A stretch of 64,000 nucleotides of DNA, taken from NCBI GenBank assembly GCA_037101405.1, contig AP017967.1, positions 1-64,000 on the forward strand. The letters run 5' to 3'. How positions within the stretch are numbered: the stretch's first letter is position 1; the number at the start of each line of letters is the position of its first letter. This document shows positions 1 through 8,632 of this stretch, one piece after another. Source of the DNA: Candidatus Megaera polyxenophila. GTDB taxonomy: Bacteria; Pseudomonadota; Alphaproteobacteria; Rickettsiales; Rickettsiaceae. The position numbers were made by a program, and so were the translations under genes. Below the pieces are notes generated by a model. The model was not told the origin of the DNA. It saw only the letters and a list, made by a program, of their open reading frames with translations, and searched no databases.

Positions 1-1419
1 ATGGTTTATTTACAATACAAACAAGTAGACGAATATTTAAATCACAAGTCAAAAACAGAACTATCCTTAGAAACACAAGTATTTTTAAGCTTTAAGCATA
101 GAACACCAAACCGCTATAAGCTACTGGACAAGCTTATTAGAGCTAATATCACTCCAGAAAAAGAACTTACGGACAAAACTGTTTATCTTGGAGAAAAAGC
201 TAAAAAGTTGCTTAGAGCTATATTAAAAAAACTCTTTAGTAATAGATATATTTTAATAAATCATAAATATATTACTCAGGCTACTAGGTGCAAATCTGAC
301 CAAAACGTACTTATTTTAAAACAATTAGCAAAAATATTAAAAATACAATTTTATAGGCTTTATAATAGCGATAAAGGAACAAAATTTTCCCGCCACTATT
401 ACATCGAGTTACATCCTAAAATAGTCCAAGAATTAAAGGATACAGGTATTTTAAATTCAGAATTCTACCCCGAAAAAAATCGGTCTACTTATACTAATAG
501 GGATATCTTTAACAAAGATAAAGATATAGATCTAAAATCTAATTTTTTAGAAAATTCTGAAGAAATTAAGATTGAAGAAATTAGAGAACCTCAAGTAGCT
601 GTATTTCCACCAGAATCTATTAACTCTGTTAAACTTAAAAAAATACTTCCTAACGAACGGAAAAAACCTACTAATGCAGAAAAAAAGGCAAAAGTTTACT
701 ATTTTAACCAGTATAAAGAGCCACAAACCTTAAACTATCACTATCCGTTAACCAAAGAAGATGCTAGTCGGTTACAAAGCCTATCAGGTCGGGATTTTAA
801 CTTAAATGCAATGAATGAAATACTCCTTGATATGTCAAAGAAGCTAGATAAACGCTTTTGTTCAAAAGCTCAATTTATTGTATATTTCGGTAAATGTCTG
901 CGATTTGAGATGCGAGATGCTGTAAAAACTGGCAACGATAACTTCTGCATAAAAGAAAACATCACTCCAATAAATCAAAAGGAAATAGACAGGGAAAAAG
1001 AGATAGAGAAATACCTAGCCAAGATAGAGCAGCAAGCAATTGCCTATGTTTGCTCCGAAAACCAACTAAAAGCAAGGCTTGCTAACGTCCTTGCACCTCT
1101 AAGAAGTTACGAGCTATTGTTAAACATAAAAGATTTTGTGGTTGTTGGTAGTGTCGTAAGAATTTACTTAAGAACCGACTGCAATGTAAGTCAGCATGAG
1201 AAAGACGTTGTCTTAAGTCAGGTTCAGTCTATTTATTCGACTTCAGAGCTAGATATAGAAAGTGTAGAGTACGTTGTAGAAAATGTCTGTAATCCTGTAA
1301 ATGGACGTAACGGCTTACAGATAAAACAACCTTTAGTTAAGCCAATATTACAACAAGACGTATGGGGAGATATTTGCCAACTGACCTGTTATAATGGTAC
1401 CCAAAAACTGGACTGCTAA
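1..1419 (+). CDS. Putative plasmid replication initiator (rickettsial DnaA-like), 3' end cut by an IS
   Basis: This long basic protein opens at the first base of the window. Its N-terminal half (residues 1-160) has a winged-helix-like, Lys-rich character, and residues about 330-430 form a compact domain resembling the DnaA-like part of rickettsial plasmid replication proteins. That family link is from memory of Rickettsia plasmids and was not searched. The last nine or ten codons (ending NGTQKLDC) come from the left end of the IS that begins near 1390, so the native C-terminus is missing or displaced. No DnaA-type Walker motif is visible, so it is not chromosomal DnaA. It probably initiated replication of the element that carried the first CspA/HU block. 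Confidence 0.5.
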   Translation: MVYLQYKQVDEYLNHKSKTELSLETQVFLSFKHRTPNRYKLLDKLIRANITPEKELTDKTVYLGEKAKKLLRAILKKLFSNRYILINHKYITQATRCKSDQNVLILKQLAKILKIQFYRLYNSDKGTKFSRHYYIELHPKIVQELKDTGILNSEFYPEKNRSTYTNRDIFNKDKDIDLKSNFLENSEEIKIEEIREPQVAVFPPESINSVKLKKILPNERKKPTNAEKKAKVYYFNQYKEPQTLNYHYPLTKEDASRLQSLSGRDFNLNAMNEILLDMSKKLDKRFCSKAQFIVYFGKCLRFEMRDAVKTGNDNFCIKENITPINQKEIDREKEIEKYLAKIEQQAIAYVCSENQLKARLANVLAPLRSYELLLNIKDFVVVGSVVRIYLRTDCNVSQHEKDVVLSQVQSIYSTSELDIESVEYVVENVCNPVNGRNGLQIKQPLVKPILQQDVWGDICQLTCYNGTQKLDC

Positions 1420-1465
1420 AAATGCAAAATGAGATATAATTTCACAACAAGGGAATGGAAATTAT

Positions 1466-1765
1466 ATGTCTAAAAAAGCGAAGCAATATAGTGCGACGGA
1501 AAAAACAAAAATTGTTATAGAAGCAATAAAAGCTGAAATGACAATAGCACAAATAAGCAGTAAGTACGGGGTTCATGCAACTCAAATACAAGCATGGAAA
1601 AAAAGAGGTATAGAAAATTTAGTTAGTGGTTTTCAAGTTAAGCCGGCAACAAAAGATCCAGACAATCAAGATTTGATAAAACAATTATATGAACAAATAG
1701 GACAGTTAAGCGTTGAGCGTGACTGGCTGAAAAAAAAATCTACATTGTTTGGACTTGGAAACTAG
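1466..1765 (+). CDS. ISa OrfA (copy A)
   Basis: This 99-residue OrfA has an N-terminal helix-turn-helix (about residues 10-45, with SSKYGVHATQIQAWKK) that would bind the IS ends, followed by a short leucine-zipper-like helix (IGQLSVERDWLKKK). A run of nine A residues at 1730-1738 near the end is a likely slippage site. The downstream frame is +1 relative to OrfA, not the usual -1 of the IS3 group, so OrfAB would need +1 slippage, transcript slippage or independent initiation. The sequence is unchanged in the other four copies. Confidence 0.88.
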   Translation: MSKKAKQYSATEKTKIVIEAIKAEMTIAQISSKYGVHATQIQAWKKRGIENLVSGFQVKPATKDPDNQDLIKQLYEQIGQLSVERDWLKKKSTLFGLGN

Positions 1766-2591
1766 GAAAAGTATGATTGATAATAATTGTAGAAATCTAA
1801 GCATTGCTAGGCAATGCGATCTACTTTTAATTAATAAATCTACTTATTATTACAAGGCAAAAGGAATAACTACAAGAGACTTAGAAATAATGAAAGTAAT
1901 TGATGAAATCTACACAGAGCATCCGTATTTCGGGGCCAGAAGAATGTCCAGGCATCTTGTACCGTTTGGAATTGTTATCGGTCGCAAAGCGGTAAGTCGT
2001 TATTACGGAATAATGGCAATAGAAGCCATTTATCCTAAAATGAATTTAAGCAAGCGCAACCAAGCTCATAAGGTATATCCTTATCTTTTAAAAGGCGTTG
2101 AAATTACTAAGACAAATCAGGTATGGAGCACCGATATAACTTATATTAGAATGGCACAAGGATTTGTATATCTAGTAGCCATTATTGATTGGTTTAGCCG
2201 TTATATTCTGAGCTGGAAGGTTTCAATTAGCTTAGAAAGTGATTTTTGCATCGACGCACTAGAAGAAGCCCTAGAAAAGCACGGTCAACCTGAGGTTTTT
2301 AATACCGATCAAGGTTCTCAATTTACGTCAAAAAATTTCATCCACGAACTTGTTAAACGTGAAATCAAGATTAGCATGGACGGTAAAGGTAGGGCTTTAG
2401 ATAATGTATTTATTGAAAGATTTTGGCGTTCATTAAAACAAGAAAAAATATATTTGATAATTTTAAATACTGTCAAGGAGGTAAAAAATGCTATAACAGA
2501 TTACATAACTTTTTATAATAGTAAAAGGATGCACCAATCCTTGGAATATTTAACTCCAGAACAGGTGTATTTAACAAAAATTATTGGCTAA
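1749..2591 (+). CDS. ISa OrfB, IS3-type DDE transposase (copy A)
   Basis: This is the integrase-core half of the transposase. After an HTH_21-like region (RRMSRHL) the rve domain shows the DDE residues: D in WSTDITYIR, D in FNTDQGSQF, and E in NVFIERFWRSLK. It ends with the family's YNSKRMHQSLEYLTPEQVY block. Translation may begin at TTG 1749 or ATG 1773, or the protein may be made as a fusion with OrfA across the A9 run. Confidence 0.88.
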   Translation: MDLETRKSMIDNNCRNLSIARQCDLLLINKSTYYYKAKGITTRDLEIMKVIDEIYTEHPYFGARRMSRHLVPFGIVIGRKAVSRYYGIMAIEAIYPKMNLSKRNQAHKVYPYLLKGVEITKTNQVWSTDITYIRMAQGFVYLVAIIDWFSRYILSWKVSISLESDFCIDALEEALEKHGQPEVFNTDQGSQFTSKNFIHELVKREIKISMDGKGRALDNVFIERFWRSLKQEKIYLIILNTVKEVKNAITDYITFYNSKRMHQSLEYLTPEQVYLTKIIG

Positions 2592-2652
2592 AATTATAAC
2601 GCAAATTATATCTCATAATTTCTGATTTTTAGTCTAGACAAATTGGGCCACC

Positions 2653-3201
2653 TTAAAGTTTATTGGGCAATTCAGATGGATTAATAACCGATAAACCGTC
2701 GGGCTTTTGCATATTTGATGCAATCTTTGCTAAATATCGATTAGGAGCTATTCCTATGGAAGATGTAATATAATCGCCGACATTATCACGTATGGCCTTT
2801 TTTATTATCTTTGCTATGGATACCGCTTCTTCCTCTAGGCAATATTTACCCGTCAGGCGACATGCTCCCTCATCTATGGAAAATATGTGATCAACATGCA
2901 AGTAGCGATCTACTTCGTTAAATATTTTGTGATGGTACTCAACATACAGATTGTGCCTTGCCTTTATACAAATAAGTTCAGGGCAGAGTTTTTTAGCTTG
3001 ATAGATTCTTGTCCCCGTGGTAATCCCTTTAAGTTTTGCTTCCTGGCTTGCGGCAATGGCACAAGTGCTATCTGACAATAAAGGCACGATTGCAACAGGT
3101 TTATTTCTTAAATCTGGGTTGACCTGCTGCTCTATTGTAGCAAAGTAGCTATTAATATCTATATAAAGCCAGTTTAGTTTATTTTCTATACAAAATGGCA
3201 T
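2653..3201 (-). pseudogene. Y-family DNA polymerase (DinB/UmuC-like), C-terminally truncated
   Basis: Only the N-terminal 182 residues of a translesion polymerase remain, against about 350-420 in the family. The catalytic palm motifs are present: YIDINSYFA near residue 14 (metal-binding Asp) and FSIDEGACRLTG near residue 108 (the SIDE block). A region like the DinB IGIAPNRYLAKIAS finger follows. The gene then runs into the right end of ISa copy A, and the stop codon (bases 2653-2655) lies in the IS end. The little-finger DNA-binding domain is lost, so the product is unlikely to be an active polymerase. Confidence 0.8.
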
Positions 3202-3390
3202 ACAAACTCTTTAATAGGAACAGGAGCATCCGGGATACTTTTAATGGAACGATTTATTCTTAAAATGATAATTCATAGTCTCAATTATTTCTTCTTTCGT
3301 AGGAGCTATTTCTTTTTTAAAAGTTAATAGTTTTTGTGATGTTTTTTTCAAGACTTAAAAAGTAGCCGGGATGTTAACATAGTAATTGTT

Positions 3391-3627
3391 CTAAGTAGTA
3401 ACCTGCAAGGTTTTTGGGTTTCTTTTAGTAATTACCCCATGTACTCTTACACCGCTTGAATCAACAAAGGATACTATATCTCCTACCTGAAAATTAATAG
3501 CTGCTTTTTTAAAATCTACATCTGTGTGAGTTTTAATAAGAGACACAACGGCCTGATTTAAAATCATCAATTCTTGTTTTGTTAAATCATTTATTAACTT
3601 GAGAACTTTTGCTAGTTTTACATCCAT
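3391..3627 (-). CDS. Small protein with KOW/SH3-like C-terminus, unknown function
   Basis: This 78-residue protein has a helical N-terminal half (VLKLINDLTKQELMILNQAVV) and a C-terminal beta-rich stretch (FQVGDIVSFVDSSGVRVHGVITKRN) typical of small KOW/SH3-like barrels that contact nucleic acid. It sits upstream in transcription order from nothing recognisable and downstream of the CspA gene on the same strand, so it may share that transcript. The function is not recognised; binding to RNA or DNA is an inference from the fold-like pattern. Confidence 0.55.
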   Translation of the reverse strand: MDVKLAKVLKLINDLTKQELMILNQAVVSLIKTHTDVDFKKAAINFQVGDIVSFVDSSGVRVHGVITKRNPKTLQVTT

Positions 3628-3662
3628 GTTATCTATAAGAGCTTAAACATTTAATCTTCTTA

Positions 3663-3866
3663 CTATACTAAGCTTATATCAATTGCTGATATTTTGCCTT
3701 GGTGAGATTCTGTGTTATATTTAATTTTTTGCCCTTCATTTAAATCTCTTAACCCGGCTTGCTCTAATGCTGATATATGTATAAATACATCACGTGATTT
3801 GTCATTTGGTTCTACAAAACCGTATCCCTTTGTTGAATTAAACCATTTTACCGTTCCTATATGCAT
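3663..3866 (-). CDS. Cold-shock protein, CspA family (copy 1)
   Basis: This is a 67-residue single cold-shock domain, the normal length for the family. It carries RNP1 (KGYGFVEP) and RNP2 (DVFIHISAL), which bind single-stranded RNA and DNA as an RNA chaperone. It begins with the family's [14 protein letters not shown] block. It lies just downstream of HU on the same strand, and the same CspA-HU order recurs at 38232-38734, so the pair looks like a duplicated plasmid module. Confidence 0.93.
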   Translation of the reverse strand: MHIGTVKWFNSTKGYGFVEPNDKSRDVFIHISALEQAGLRDLNEGQKIKYNTESHQGKISAIDISLV

Positions 3867-3926
3867 AATATTCTCTTTTATTGATTTTAAAAATTTATCT
3901 TAGCTTGTTTTGTTTAGAATTACTTG

Positions 3927-4205
3927 TTATTTTGGATTAACAGCATCCTTTAGTTTTTGTCCTGCCTTGAATTTGGGTTGGTTATAAGCCGGTATTTGTA
4001 GAGGTTCTTGAGTTTTAGGATTACGTCCTGTCCTAGCTGCAACTTTACCTATACTAAAATTACCGAAACCAACGAGGGATATTTCTTTACCTTGTCCGAT
4101 TGCATCAATTACTGAAGAAGTAAATGTATCAATTGCCTTCTCAGCTTCTACTTTTGTACACTTATGTTGGTCTGCGATATGAGTGATAAATTCTGATTTA
4201 TTCAT
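3927..4205 (-). CDS. HU/IHF-family DNA-bending protein (copy 1)
   Basis: This 92-residue histone-like protein has the usual HU length. The N-terminal helices ([31 protein letters not shown]) lead to the beta arm with a GRNPKTQEPLQIPAYNQPKFKAG region, where the Pro of the IPA tip intercalates into bent DNA. It would compact DNA or assist replication or recombination of the element. It is transcribed ahead of CspA. Confidence 0.92.
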   Translation of the reverse strand: MNKSEFITHIADQHKCTKVEAEKAIDTFTSSVIDAIGQGKEISLVGFGNFSIGKVAARTGRNPKTQEPLQIPAYNQPKFKAGQKLKDAVNPK

Positions 4206-4302
4206 GGGTTAAACCTTTAATTAGTTAATTAATAATTATTACCTATAGTATTAGGTACGGTTAGCGATAATTACATATTTTTCTGTAATATGTTTCTGAT
4301 TG

Positions 4303-4653
4303 TTAATCATATGGATCTCTTAATTCCTTTAATATTCTTGTCTCTTTCGTTTTAGCCAGTATTTCTTGAAATCTCCTTACAGGATTTTCAATTTCTCGAA
4401 AGATAGAATTGTCAATCGATACCTTCTTTTGGTTCTCGTTTCCTATACTGTTTTTATTTAATGATCTTTGTCCATTTTTGTGTATATTAGAAAGCTTATA
4501 ATGCTTTATATAATTATTTAAAACATACTCAGATACTTTCAATTCTTGGTATACTTCTCTTTTAAGTTTACTGCTATTTAAAAGCTTCTGTATTTCACTG
4601 GGTTTGTAGTTTTGTTTAAGGTACTTAAGATCACGTAGGGTTTTTCCTCTCAT
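4303..4653 (-). CDS. Unknown basic protein with helix-turn-helix-like N-terminus
   Basis: This 116-residue protein has no recognised family. The first half is rich in Lys and has short helices (YKPSEIQKLLNSSKLKREVYQELKVSEYVLNNYIKHYKLSN) that read like a homeodomain-like or resolvase-type HTH. The C-terminal third has an amphipathic helix (FREIENPVRRFQEILAKTKE). It lies upstream of HU on the same strand. DNA binding is an inference. Confidence 0.5.
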   Translation of the reverse strand: MRGKTLRDLKYLKQNYKPSEIQKLLNSSKLKREVYQELKVSEYVLNNYIKHYKLSNIHKNGQRSLNKNSIGNENQKKVSIDNSIFREIENPVRRFQEILAKTKETRILKELRDPYD

Positions 4654-4659
4654 ATCTTT

Positions 4660-4794
4660 TCAAGCTTTACTTTTTAGCTTTGCTATTTCCTCTAAACTAA
4701 GTCCTGTTACGGAAGAAATCAGTTTATCATCCAGCTTCTGGTTTATCATATTAATTGCTGTCTTAATCAAAATGGGATGTGCATCGTTACTCAT
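4660..4794 (-). pseudogene. Internally deleted Rpn remnant (44 codons)
   Basis: This short frame starts MSNDAHP, close to the MSNDKP start of the intact Rpn gene just upstream. It jumps directly to an Rpn C-terminal tail (KLDDKLISSVTGLSLEEIAKLKSK) that nearly matches the tail of the Rpn protein at 58700. It looks like a copy whose central nuclease domain was lost by deletion. The start lies 2 bases past the stop of the next Rpn gene. Confidence 0.7.
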
Positions 4795-4796
4795 GG

Positions 4797-5666
4797 TCAT
4801 TTTAACTTTTCTATTTCTTTAACAGTTAAACCGGTAATTTTAGATATTTTTTCAATAGCATCTCCGTCTAATAGCATAGCCCTGGCTATTTCCATTTTCT
4901 CCTCAGTTTTACCCTTCTCAATACCTCTAGCTTCTGCAGCTGCTAATTCGTCCCTGTCGCTATAAAGCTTCTTCTGGTAATAAGAGTAGTTTGCCCTCTC
5001 TTCAGGAGTCATTTTCAGGATACTAAGCTTTTCTGCTACCTGAACCATATAAGGTGAGTGATAATTTTCTGGTATTTCATCATACTTCATGACATGTAGC
5101 CAGTCATCTATTTCTTTTTCTAAACGATCATTAAATTGCGGTATCGATATATAAAAATATTCAGGTAGAATATCGGTTGCATCAAATATTTCACCCGTTT
5201 GCTGATTTTTAATATGAACGGATAGTTTCTCGTTAGTTTCTATTTCATGAATAATAGTCTTGCCGTGATAAATAGCTCCGTTACCGATCGGAAAATAGAG
5301 CAGGGAGATATGGAATATTTTTATTATCTGGGTGTAGTCTTCCCTTTGGGCTAAATTGTCGACTATCAGTCTGGAAGTATTAAATAGTGATTTATGAATA
5401 AAAGAATCTTTAACGTTACGTTCAATCTCGATAATGTATTTATGGTGATCTTCGTCTTCAACGATTAAATCCGCTAGACTTCTTTTGCTTTTACTATACT
5501 CTTTATTACTCTCGCTCTCAAGTAAGGCAACTATTTTGACGTCTTTATAGCCTTTTGTTTTAAGCAGAGCTGAAATAAAGCCTTCTACTACGGCGTAATC
5601 ACCTTTATCCTTAAGGAGATACTTTATCCCGTAATCAAAGGATACCAAAGGTTTATCATTACTCAT
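4797..5666 (-). CDS. Rpn-family PD-(D/E)XK nuclease/putative transposase
   Basis: This 289-residue protein belongs to the Rpn family (recombination-promoting nucleases, formerly called putative transposases). The N-terminal block FDYGIKYLLKD and the core LADLIVEDEDHHKYIIEIER supply the D...ExK-like catalytic residues around residues 63-80. A tail after about residue 245 (GIEKGKTEEKMEIARAMLLDGDAIEKISKITGLT) is the variable regulatory helix-turn region typical of the family. It is about 50% similar by eye to the copy at 58700. Family members act on DNA and are often toxin-like or phage-defence factors; the role here is not known. Confidence 0.88.
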   Translation of the reverse strand: MSNDKPLVSFDYGIKYLLKDKGDYAVVEGFISALLKTKGYKDVKIVALLESESNKEYSKSKRSLADLIVEDEDHHKYIIEIERNVKDSFIHKSLFNTSRLIVDNLAQREDYTQIIKIFHISLLYFPIGNGAIYHGKTIIHEIETNEKLSVHIKNQQTGEIFDATDILPEYFYISIPQFNDRLEKEIDDWLHVMKYDEIPENYHSPYMVQVAEKLSILKMTPEERANYSYYQKKLYSDRDELAAAEARGIEKGKTEEKMEIARAMLLDGDAIEKISKITGLTVKEIEKLK

Positions 5667-5757
5667 AATAGTACTTTATTTTGTTTTTTTACTGATTATT
5701 TTGCTCAACAAATATTGTATCACAAATGCCTGAGAAGTTCCATAGTTTTATTGGTGT

Positions 5758-6131
5758 TTATGGGCTTTCATAACAATTATCGCTGTTAGTTTTATTCTGA
5801 AGTTCTACAAAGCTGCGTTCCAAATAATTTGTAACCTTTTGTAAATAAGCAAACAGAGAAGATTCTGTTAAGTCATCTTGATCTAAGATTTCATAAGCTT
5901 TCGTTAAAAGGTTAAGTTTTCTAGGAGTAACAGTCTGTTGTTCTTGATTTTGTTTATATCTACTATGTGCAGCTTTACCGTTTTCAGCTATATTGTGCAT
6001 TCCCCTAGTGCGTATTTGTATTTCAACAGGTAATCCATATGAACCTAAAAGAATAACAGTATGCAGGGAGCGATAACCATTAGTCTTTGGCTTGTTGATA
6101 TAATCTCTATACTTTTCTGGTATTACTGATA
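5758..6131 (-). pseudogene. RelA/SpoT (p)ppGpp synthetase domain remnant, cut by an IS
   Basis: The visible 80-residue ORF (from 6000) extends in frame without a stop to the IS boundary at 6132. The extension supplies the signature of a RelA/SpoT synthetase domain: YRDYINKPKTNGYRSLHT, then VEIQIRT, then MHNIAENGKAAHSRYK. The catalytic front half is missing because the element at 6132-7366 replaces it, and no continuation is seen beyond the IS. The short C-terminal region (to SDNCYESP) has no TGS or ACT domain, so the original was probably a stand-alone synthetase. Confidence 0.85.
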
Positions 6132-6189
6132 TGGTTATACTTTTCCGGACAGTTAATATAAGACAATATTAACAGAAAGGAAGTACAGA

Positions 6190-6480
6190 ATGACGAAACC
6201 GAAACCAAAGATTTATCCGGCTGAATTTAAGGAATCAGCAGTGAAGCTAGCAATTGAATCCAATAAGCCCATGGCTCAAACAGCTAAAGAATTAGGGATT
6301 ACAAGAACTACTCTGTATACTTGGGTAGATAAATATTCTACCCCCAAGAAATCAATGATGCGAACAGATGAACATCTATATGATGAATTAAAGAGGCTAA
6401 AGAAGGATCTAGCTAGGGTAACCCAAGAGCGTGACCTATTAAAAAAGGCTGCCGCGTACTTTGCGAAAGAGTCCCAATAA
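6190..6480 (+). CDS. ISb OrfA
   Basis: This 96-residue OrfA has an HTH (AKELGITRTTLYTWVDKY) and a short coiled coil (HLYDELKRLKKDLARVTQERDLLKK). A slippery A-AAA-AAG heptamer lies at 6441-6447, and OrfB is in the -1 frame, as expected for programmed -1 frameshifting in IS3 elements. Confidence 0.88.
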   Translation: MTKPKPKIYPAEFKESAVKLAIESNKPMAQTAKELGITRTTLYTWVDKYSTPKKSMMRTDEHLYDELKRLKKDLARVTQERDLLKKAAAYFAKESQ

Positions 6481-6527
6481 GGTACGCATGGATAAAAGAG
6501 CATCAAGGTGATTTTTCAATTGCGACT

Positions 6528-7340
6528 ATGTGTAAATTTATGAAAGTATCACGTAGTGGTTATTATGAGTGGTTAACTAACCCTAGGTGCAATAGGGACA
6601 AACAAGATAAGGAGTTAACAAGTATAATTAAGGTTATCTTTGAGGAAGGTAGAGGTAATTATGGTGCTAGGTCAATAAAAAAAGCACTATCGAGGCAAGG
6701 TACAATTGTTAGCAGGAAGAGGGTTACAAGGTTAATGAATGAAGCTGGTTTAGTATGCAAAACTAAGCATAAATTTAAAGCAACCACTGATTCTAACCAT
6801 AACAAGCAGGTTGCTGCTAATTTATTGGATAGGAAGTTTCAGGTTTCAGCTGCTAATTGTTGTTGGGTTGGGGATATCACGTATGTTCCAACCGAAGAAG
6901 GTTGGTTATACTTAGCGACTGTTATTGATCTATTTTCCAGGAAAGTTATAGGGTGGTCAATGAATAGCAATATGAGAGCTGATTTAGTAAATAATGCTTT
7001 GCTAATGGCAATATGGCAACGTAAACCGCCTAAGGGACTTATTTGGCACACTGATAGAGGCAGCCAATATTGTTCTGATAGCCATTCAAAGCTTGCAAAA
7101 CAACATGGTATTACACAGAGTATGAGCCGTAAAGGAAACTGCTGGGATAATGCTGTTGCTGAGAGCTTTTTTGGTACAATAAAAGCAGAACTAATTTATC
7201 AACATAAATTGAGAACCAGGGAGGAAGCAAAAGATGCTATATTTGAATATATAGAAGTATTTTATAACCGCATAAGGATGCATTCAACTAACGACTATCT
7301 ATCACCAGTGAAATACGAAGAAATGCAAAAATGTGCCTAA
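6528..7340 (+). CDS. ISb OrfB, DDE transposase
   Basis: The frame is open upstream of this ATG into OrfA (IRYAWIKEHQGDFSIATMCKF), as expected for a frameshifted OrfAB. DDE residues are in VGDITYVPT, WHTDRGSQY and NAVAESFFGTIKAE. The catalytic core is complete, followed by YNRIRMHSTNDYLSPVKYE, so the element looks able to move. Confidence 0.9.
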   Translation: MCKFMKVSRSGYYEWLTNPRCNRDKQDKELTSIIKVIFEEGRGNYGARSIKKALSRQGTIVSRKRVTRLMNEAGLVCKTKHKFKATTDSNHNKQVAANLLDRKFQVSAANCCWVGDITYVPTEEGWLYLATVIDLFSRKVIGWSMNSNMRADLVNNALLMAIWQRKPPKGLIWHTDRGSQYCSDSHSKLAKQHGITQSMSRKGNCWDNAVAESFFGTIKAELIYQHKLRTREEAKDAIFEYIEVFYNRIRMHSTNDYLSPVKYEEMQKCA

Positions 7341-7430
7341 ACAAACTGTCCGGAAAAGTGTTGACATAAGGTGGCCCAATTTGTCTAGACTAAAAATCAG
7401 AAATTATGAGATATAATTTGCGTTATAATT

Positions 7431-8273
7431 TTAGCCAATAATTTTTGTTAAATACACCTGTTCTGGAGTTAAATATTCCAAGGATTGGTGCATCCTTTTA
7501 CTATTATAAAAAGTTATGTAATCTGTTATAGCATTTTTTACCTCCTTGACAGTATTTAAAATTATCAAATATATTTTTTCTTGTTTTAATGAACGCCAAA
7601 ATCTTTCAATAAATACATTATCTAAAGCCCTACCTTTACCGTCCATGCTAATCTTGATTTCACGTTTAACAAGTTCGTGGATGAAATTTTTTGACGTAAA
7701 TTGAGAACCTTGATCGGTATTAAAAACCTCAGGTTGACCGTGCTTTTCTAGGGCTTCTTCTAGTGCGTCGATGCAAAAATCACTTTCTAAGCTAATTGAA
7801 ACCTTCCAGCTCAGAATATAACGGCTAAACCAATCAATAATGGCTACTAGATATACAAATCCTTGTGCCATTCTAATATAAGTTATATCGGTGCTCCATA
7901 CCTGATTTGTCTTAGTAATTTCAACGCCTTTTAAAAGATAAGGATATACCTTATGAGCTTGGTTGCGCTTGCTTAAATTCATTTTAGGATAAATGGCTTC
8001 TATTGCCATTATTCCGTAATAACGACTTACCGCTTTGCGACCGATAACAATTCCAAACGGTACAAGATGCCTGGACATTCTTCTGGCCCCGAAATACGGA
8101 TGCTCTGTGTAGATTTCATCAATTACTTTCATTATTTCTAAGTCTCTTGTAGTTATTCCTTTTGCCTTGTAATAATAAGTAGATTTATTAATTAAAAGTA
8201 GATCGCATTGCCTAGCAATGCTTAGATTTCTACAATTATTATCAATCATACTTTTCCTAGTTTCCAAGTCCAA
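7431..8273 (-). CDS. ISa OrfB (copy B)
   Basis: This gives the same protein as OrfB at 1749-2591, with intact DDE residues and no lesion. Confidence 0.88.
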   Translation of the reverse strand: MDLETRKSMIDNNCRNLSIARQCDLLLINKSTYYYKAKGITTRDLEIMKVIDEIYTEHPYFGARRMSRHLVPFGIVIGRKAVSRYYGIMAIEAIYPKMNLSKRNQAHKVYPYLLKGVEITKTNQVWSTDITYIRMAQGFVYLVAIIDWFSRYILSWKVSISLESDFCIDALEEALEKHGQPEVFNTDQGSQFTSKNFIHELVKREIKISMDGKGRALDNVFIERFWRSLKQEKIYLIILNTVKEVKNAITDYITFYNSKRMHQSLEYLTPEQVYLTKIIG

Positions 8274-8556
8274 ACAATGTAGATTTTTTTTTCAGCCAGT
8301 CACGCTCAACGCTTAACTGTCCTATTTGTTCATATAATTGTTTTATCAAATCTTGATTGTCTGGATCTTTTGTTGCCGGCTTAACTTGAAAACCACTAAC
8401 TAAATTTTCTATACCTCTTTTTTTCCATGCTTGTATTTGAGTTGCATGAACCCCGTACTTACTGCTTATTTGTGCTATTGTCATTTCAGCTTTTATTGCT
8501 TCTATAACAATTTTTGTTTTTTCCGTCGCACTATATTGCTTCGCTTTTTTAGACAT
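8257..8556 (-). CDS. ISa OrfA (copy B)
   Basis: This gives the same protein as OrfA at 1466-1765, including the poly-A run before the OrfB frame. Confidence 0.88.
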   Translation of the reverse strand: MSKKAKQYSATEKTKIVIEAIKAEMTIAQISSKYGVHATQIQAWKKRGIENLVSGFQVKPATKDPDNQDLIKQLYEQIGQLSVERDWLKKKSTLFGLGN

Positions 8557-8632
8557 ATAATTTCCATTCCCTTGTTGTGAAATTATATCTCATTTTGCAT
8601 TTTTAGCAGTCCAGTTTTTGGGTACCATTATA

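Larger units (their letters stand above)
1390..2655 (+). mobile_element. IS3-family element ISa, copy A
   Basis: This 1266 bp element is bounded by TATAATGGTACCC on the left and GGGCCACCTTA on the right. The imperfect terminal inverted repeats share a CTAAAA-proximal block about 27 bp long. It has the two overlapping reading frames of an IS3-type transposase. The flanks (ctg before, aag after) show no target duplication, so the ends were probably re-joined by recombination with another copy. Equal-length copies lie at 7367, 13024, 45658 and 47067. Confidence 0.9.
6132..7366 (+). mobile_element. IS3-family element ISb (single copy here)
   Basis: This 1235 bp element begins TGGTTATACTTTTCCGGACA and ends, in reverse complement, TGTCAACACTTTTCCGGACA. 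The TG...CA ends and a shared inner ACTTTTCCGGACAGTT block are typical of the IS3 family. It interrupts the RelA/SpoT remnant on its left and directly abuts ISa copy B on its right, with no bases between them. Confidence 0.88.
7367..8632 (-). mobile_element. ISa copy B (inverted)
   Basis: This full-length 1266 bp copy lies in the opposite orientation to copy A. It abuts ISb on the left and cuts the 5' end of the ORF that runs to 9114. There is no flanking duplication, so its ends do not record a simple insertion. Copies A and B enclose about 4.7 kb in inverted orientation and could flip it by homologous recombination. Confidence 0.9.

Noticed and set aside
1-1419. Chromosomal DnaA.
   Set aside because: There is no AAA+ Walker motif, and the length and content fit a plasmid-type initiator better.
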